Shown here in pieces: positions 60,934 through 64,000 of a stretch of 64,000 nt of DNA (position 1 is the first letter of the stretch; each line of letters opens with the position of its first letter). The translations under genes were made by a program, and so were the position numbers. The stretch spans positions 62,001 through 126,000 of the forward strand of contig CAKPEG010000003.1 in the NCBI GenBank assembly GCA_934149275.1, read 5' to 3'. This DNA comes from an uncultured Clostridia bacterium (lineage in GTDB: Bacteria; Bacillota; Clostridia; TANB77; CAG-508). The notes under the pieces are model-generated. The model did no database searches. It saw only the letters and a list, made by a program, of their open reading frames with translations, and was not told where the DNA came from.

Positions 60934-60976
60934 GAAAGAAACAGGTAAAGAGAAAATACCTGTTTCTTTCTTTTTG
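60934..60976 (+). terminator. Terminator of orphan gene 60468
   Basis: GAAAGAAACAGGTA and TACCTGTTTCTTTC form a perfect 14-bp stem with an 8-9 base loop and a TTTTT tail. Confidence 0.92.
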
Positions 60977-60991
60977 GCTCTTATATAGAAA

Positions 60992-61120
60992 AAGAAAATA
61001 TTATATTTGGTTTTTGAGTGACGCACAGTTTGAAAGTTTTTCCCTAATCTACTAAACGAAGTTTTAGATTAGGGAAAAATATTTTAGCAAGGAACGAAAA
61101 AATAAATATAATATTTTCTT
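60992..61120. repeat. Hairpin repeat element, type B (copy 3)
   Basis: A 129-bp palindrome between the orphan terminator and the end of the minus-strand gene. Outer arms AAGAAAATATTATATTT and complement; left boundary CGCACAG (one change from CGCGCAG), right TAGCAAG; inner stem TTTTTCCCTAATCTACTAAA with its complement. The inner stem differs from the other type B copies yet still pairs. Confidence 0.85.
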
Positions 61121-61142
61121 AACAATTTTCAATCATAAAATT

Positions 61143-62213
61143 CTAATCCATATATCGTCTAACAAAAAATCCAACAACCATAATAATTAATACTAAAACA
61201 ATAATACCAATAGCAACATTTAATATAGGTGAGATATGTTTTTTAGAAATATTGGTACTATCATTTATAGATGGAGAAGGAGAAATATTTTGTGATTTAG
61301 AAATAACAGTATCAACATTTATTGTAAATTTAGCATATTTCATATTACGACTTACCAATATTGTATCAAGAGTAGTATCAGGTAAAGAATCGATATCCGT
61401 ATTAATACTAACACCATCAAAGTCAGCATTTCCAGCAGAAAAGCCTGCGTAGTTTTGTCTAAAGTATGAAACAACATTTGATGCAGTTTCATCATCCTTA
61501 TCCATTGAAACTAAGTAAGAAATTGCATTAAGTATTGATTCATAAGCATTATCTAAAAGTTCAGTAGGTTGACCAATATATAAAATAATATTCCCAGAAT
61601 CATCAGTAGATTTCAAAAAAATCAAATTACTATTTTTTATAATGCAATTTTTATCTGAAATAAAAGTTTCCAAATAATTATTAAAATCAGATTTTGAAAG
61701 TACTGAGGAATCCAACGAAGGTGAGAGCCTTTGAGATGTACTAATCTGAAATTCAGTCATGACAGTGGAACCGCCATCAGATGAAATATAATTTTTAGCT
61801 ACTCCATTACTTTTTATAGATGTATAACAAAAAGTATCATTTAATGCAGGAAAAATAAAACTTCCTTCTTCATTACCTTCGATAGTAGAAATAGTATCTA
61901 TAAATAGAGCACTAAGAATGTTTTCTTCAGTATTATTTGTGATTGGATAAGTAGTAGAAAGAATACCAGCAGATTTGTCATAATTATAAGTAATAGATTT
62001 GGAATTGTTATAAGTTAAAATAAAAGAATTATCGGCTTTAGTAGCTTTTACAGTAATACCTATATTGGATAAAGCTGAAGTATAGTAACATTTATTGAAC
62101 TTGTCAGCGATTTTTGAAAGATCTAAATTTACTTCTTCAGTATCAGCATTAGAAATTGGGACTAATACCGCTAAAAAAATAGCAATTAATAATAATATTT
62201 TTTTTATTTTCAT
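61143..62213 (-). CDS. Exported membrane-anchored protein, unrecognised
   Basis: A 356-residue protein with a signal peptide (1-23, ending SNA), a large extracytoplasmic Ser/Thr/Asn-rich region and a C-terminal membrane helix (about 328-351) followed by RRYMD. So it is tethered at its C-terminus with the bulk outside. Two Cys (42 and about 129) may pair. I recognise no family. ATG 62213 has GGAGGTA. It is divergent from the pentapeptide gene; the gap 62214-62438 is AT-rich and holds both promoters but no gene. Confidence 0.6.
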   Translation of the reverse strand: MKIKKILLLIAIFLAVLVPISNADTEEVNLDLSKIADKFNKCYYTSALSNIGITVKATKADNSFILTYNNSKSITYNYDKSAGILSTTYPITNNTEENILSALFIDTISTIEGNEEGSFIFPALNDTFCYTSIKSNGVAKNYISSDGGSTVMTEFQISTSQRLSPSLDSSVLSKSDFNNYLETFISDKNCIIKNSNLIFLKSTDDSGNIILYIGQPTELLDNAYESILNAISYLVSMDKDDETASNVVSYFRQNYAGFSAGNADFDGVSINTDIDSLPDTTLDTILVSRNMKYAKFTINVDTVISKSQNISPSPSINDSTNISKKHISPILNVAIGIIVLVLIIMVVGFFVRRYMD

Positions 62214-62438
62214 ATATAAATACCTCCAGAATAAAAACGGACATTAATAAGAAATGAACATATTTACAATATTGAAAAGTCCGTGACTTTGTTTACACAC
62301 AAAATCTAAAAATGAATTTCTGTGTAAAATATATATTATAAAAAAATAATACAAATAAAAATAAAAAAATTCAAGGAAAAACAAGACTAATTACTAAAAA
62401 TATTATATAATACTTACCATAAAGGATAGGTGATAAAG

Positions 62439-63077
62439 ATGAATATATACAAACCAATAATAGGAACGCTCGAAGAAATAGCTAATATACACTCATCAAT
62501 TGATCTATATAAACAAGAAGGAATAACAATAGAAAATAAATTAATATCAAAATTAGAAGAGATAGATTTTAATGCAGAGGATGTAGAATTTGAAAAGTGC
62601 ATATTCAAAGACTGTAAAATAACTGGATCATTCGAAAAAGCAGTTTTTCATGATGTAATATTTGAAAATTGTGACTTGTCAAATTGCTTGTTTAGAGAAG
62701 GAAGTTTTATACGTGTAGAAATCAGAAATAGCAAATTTGTAGGATGTGATTTTTCGGATTCAAGGGTATATCATTTAACTGGTAAAGAAGTTATTTTCAG
62801 ATATGCTAACTTTTCATCAGCAAGTTTAGAAGAAGTGCTATTTAAAAAATGTGACTTATCAAATAGCAGTTTTACAGAATGCAAATTAAAAAATACATAT
62901 TTTGAATTATCTAAATTAGAGCAAACACAATTTTTTAAAACTAGATTAAAAGGAATAGACATTTCAACATGTGAAATAGGTGGAATAATAACAACATTTG
63001 AAGACATTAAAGGAATGATTGTAAACAATTTTCAAGCAATTGAGTTATCAAAATTACTAGGAATAATTATAAAATAA
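62439..63077 (+). CDS. Pentapeptide-repeat protein (Qnr-like length)
   Basis: A 212-residue protein from ATG 62439 (AAGGATAGG upstream; an in-frame GTG at 62430 is less likely). Residues 50-185 are tandem pentapeptide repeats of A(D/N)LxX type, for example FENCDLSNCLFREGSF and FKKCDLSNSSFTECKL, which fold as a right-handed beta helix. Some such proteins mimic DNA and protect gyrase from quinolones or peptide inhibitors; the length is similar to Qnr proteins. That function is not shown here. A serine hydrolase gene follows 22 bases later. Confidence 0.85.
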   Translation: MNIYKPIIGTLEEIANIHSSIDLYKQEGITIENKLISKLEEIDFNAEDVEFEKCIFKDCKITGSFEKAVFHDVIFENCDLSNCLFREGSFIRVEIRNSKFVGCDFSDSRVYHLTGKEVIFRYANFSSASLEEVLFKKCDLSNSSFTECKLKNTYFELSKLEQTQFFKTRLKGIDISTCEIGGIITTFEDIKGMIVNNFQAIELSKLLGIIIK

Positions 63078-63099
63078 TTATAAATTTGGAGAAATAAAT

Positions 63100-64000
63100 T
63101 TGAGTAGAAAAGAACAAAGAAAACTTGAGAGATTAAAAAAGAAAAAAAAGAGAAAAGCAAAGTTAAGACTTGCTATATTAATAATACTTCTAGGAATTTT
63201 TTGCAATAGCAACGATATAATAAAATTTCAGGATATATTTATTATAAAAAATGAAATAATACCTGTAAAAGAAAATGAAAGTGAAATTGCAATAAATAAT
63301 AATACTACAAAGGAAACAATATCAACGCCAGTAATAGACAATACAGAAATAGAAGAAAACAATATAGAAGAAAATACAAATAACGTAGACGAAACTAAAA
63401 GTAACGCAGATGAAGTTGAGAAAATAGTACAAACATACCTAAAAGAAAAAAAATTGAATGAAAATAATTTTGCATTTTTTTATTATGAACCAGAAACTGA
63501 AAAAACATATATATATAATGGTGGAAGCTATTTTACAGCAGCAAGTACAATAAAAGTACCACTCGCAATGATATATTATGATAAAATTAATAATGGAGAT
63601 TTAAATTTAGATTCAACGTTTCAATATCAGGAAGGAGACTATGAAGAGGGGGCTGGAACAACAGCAGCAATATATAAGGTCGGGGATTATGTACCATTAT
63701 CGTATTTATTAGAACAAATGATAGTAAACTCTGACAATACAGCAACTAATATATTGAAAACAGGACTTGGAGGAGAAAAAGCATATAGAATACTAATAAA
63801 ACAATATACAAAGCAAGAGTTACCATCTGAATTTAATGATCAAAATATAACATCTGCAAATTATTCTTTAGATATCCTTAAGAAATTATATGAAAACCAA
63901 GAAAAATACAAAACACTAATTGAACTTATGAAAAAATCATCTGGTGGAGGATATTTAAAAAAGAATATAACTACATGTGAGATTGCACATAAATATGGAA
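63100..64000 (+). CDS. Class A beta-lactamase-fold serine hydrolase (3' end outside window)
   Basis: The frame starts at TTG 63100 (TTGGAGA upstream) and runs open to the window end, 300 codons. It has a very basic tail (1-25), one membrane helix (about 26-42), a Glu/Asn-rich linker (60-115), then a beta-lactamase-like domain: AASTIKVPLAMIYY holds the SxxK pair and VNSDNTATN the SDN motif. A KTG-type motif would lie beyond the end. Such membrane-anchored proteins may be beta-lactamases or peptidoglycan peptidases; without the C-terminus I cannot choose. Confidence 0.8.
   Translation, partial: MSRKEQRKLERLKKKKKRKAKLRLAILIILLGIFCNSNDIIKFQDIFIIKNEIIPVKENESEIAINNNTTKETISTPVIDNTEIEENNIEENTNNVDETKSNADEVEKIVQTYLKEKKLNENNFAFFYYEPETEKTYIYNGGSYFTAASTIKVPLAMIYYDKINNGDLNLDSTFQYQEGDYEEGAGTTAAIYKVGDYVPLSYLLEQMIVNSDNTATNILKTGLGGEKAYRILIKQYTKQELPSEFNDQNITSANYSLDILKKLYENQEKYKTLIELMKKSSGGGYLKKNITTCEIAHKYG

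Noticed and set aside
46888..61120. The hairpin elements as a CRISPR array.
   Set aside because: Copies are 1-10 kb apart or paired, palindromic over more than 100 bp and without regular spacers.
46888..61120. The hairpin elements as integron attC sites or classical REP sequences.
   Set aside because: The attC core (RYYYAAC/GTTRRRY) and the REP GTAG tetranucleotide are not seen, and no integron integrase or RAYT gene is in the window.

Overview
The window looks like a chromosomal contig from an AT-rich, endospore-forming Clostridia-type Firmicute, most likely an uncultured gut anaerobe. This rests on several things: very low GC; strong use of AGA, TTA, CAA and AAA codons; AAGGAG ribosome sites; a complete spoIIA operon with spoIID and spoIIQ; a valine T-box; and matches to sigma-H, sigma-F and sigma-G promoters. 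No rRNA, tRNA or CRISPR array was recognised.

Layout: 1-4.3 kb is the end of a prophage or its remnant (antirepressor C-terminus, tail/adsorption proteins, holin, amidase endolysin, a DUF433/DUF5615 toxin-antitoxin pair, an XRE regulator). 4.3-12.7 kb holds truA, rqcP, dnaE and a lipase-like/glycosyltransferase fusion split by a frameshift. 12.7-18.2 kb is a valine T-box unit (mutarotase-like gene, a frameshifted glycosyltransferase, valS). 18.4-22 kb is the forespore/engulfment cluster (spoIIAA-spoIIAB-sigF-spoIID-spoIIQ). 22-41 kb is mostly housekeeping (HNH nuclease, addA, lepA, rlmB, pyrG, aspS, an NlpC/P60 hydrolase, comEC). 41-52 kb holds a BofC-like protein, a ClpE-like unfoldase, a YibE/F transporter, HtrA, a pseudopilin-like protein, rnhB and pdp. 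51-64 kb holds an ABC exporter, an ECF sigma/beta-propeller pair, a double-domain thyX, pepF, a pentapeptide-repeat protein and a truncated serine hydrolase.

Two patterns cut across this layout. First, seven long intergenic hairpin elements of about 118-183 bp lie between 46.9 and 61.1 kb. Six share inner boundary motifs (CGCGCAG or CGCACAG on one side, AGCAAG on the other), while their outer arms differ between copies yet stay self-complementary, with paired compensatory changes. Two near-identical copies flank thyX in inverted orientation. Second, five scattered single-gene units (5988, 22831, 34679, 40960, 60468) each have a strong 17-bp-spacer promoter, a GC-richer terminator and a codon usage with CGG, CTG and CAG codons that the neighbouring genes avoid. 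One is a free-standing Spo0A DNA-binding domain and another a free-standing receiver domain, the two halves of a Spo0A-like regulator.

The sporulation section is unusually readable. Two tandem TGTCGAA Spo0A boxes lie just upstream of a near-consensus sigma-H promoter before spoIIAA, a sigma-F-type promoter precedes spoIIQ, and a sigma-G-type promoter precedes the BofC-like gene. The stand-alone Spo0A domain is therefore a plausible extra player at the same sites. Three genes (10555-12739, 14019-15498, 20030-21053) carry net +1 frameshifts that are either real lesions or consensus errors.
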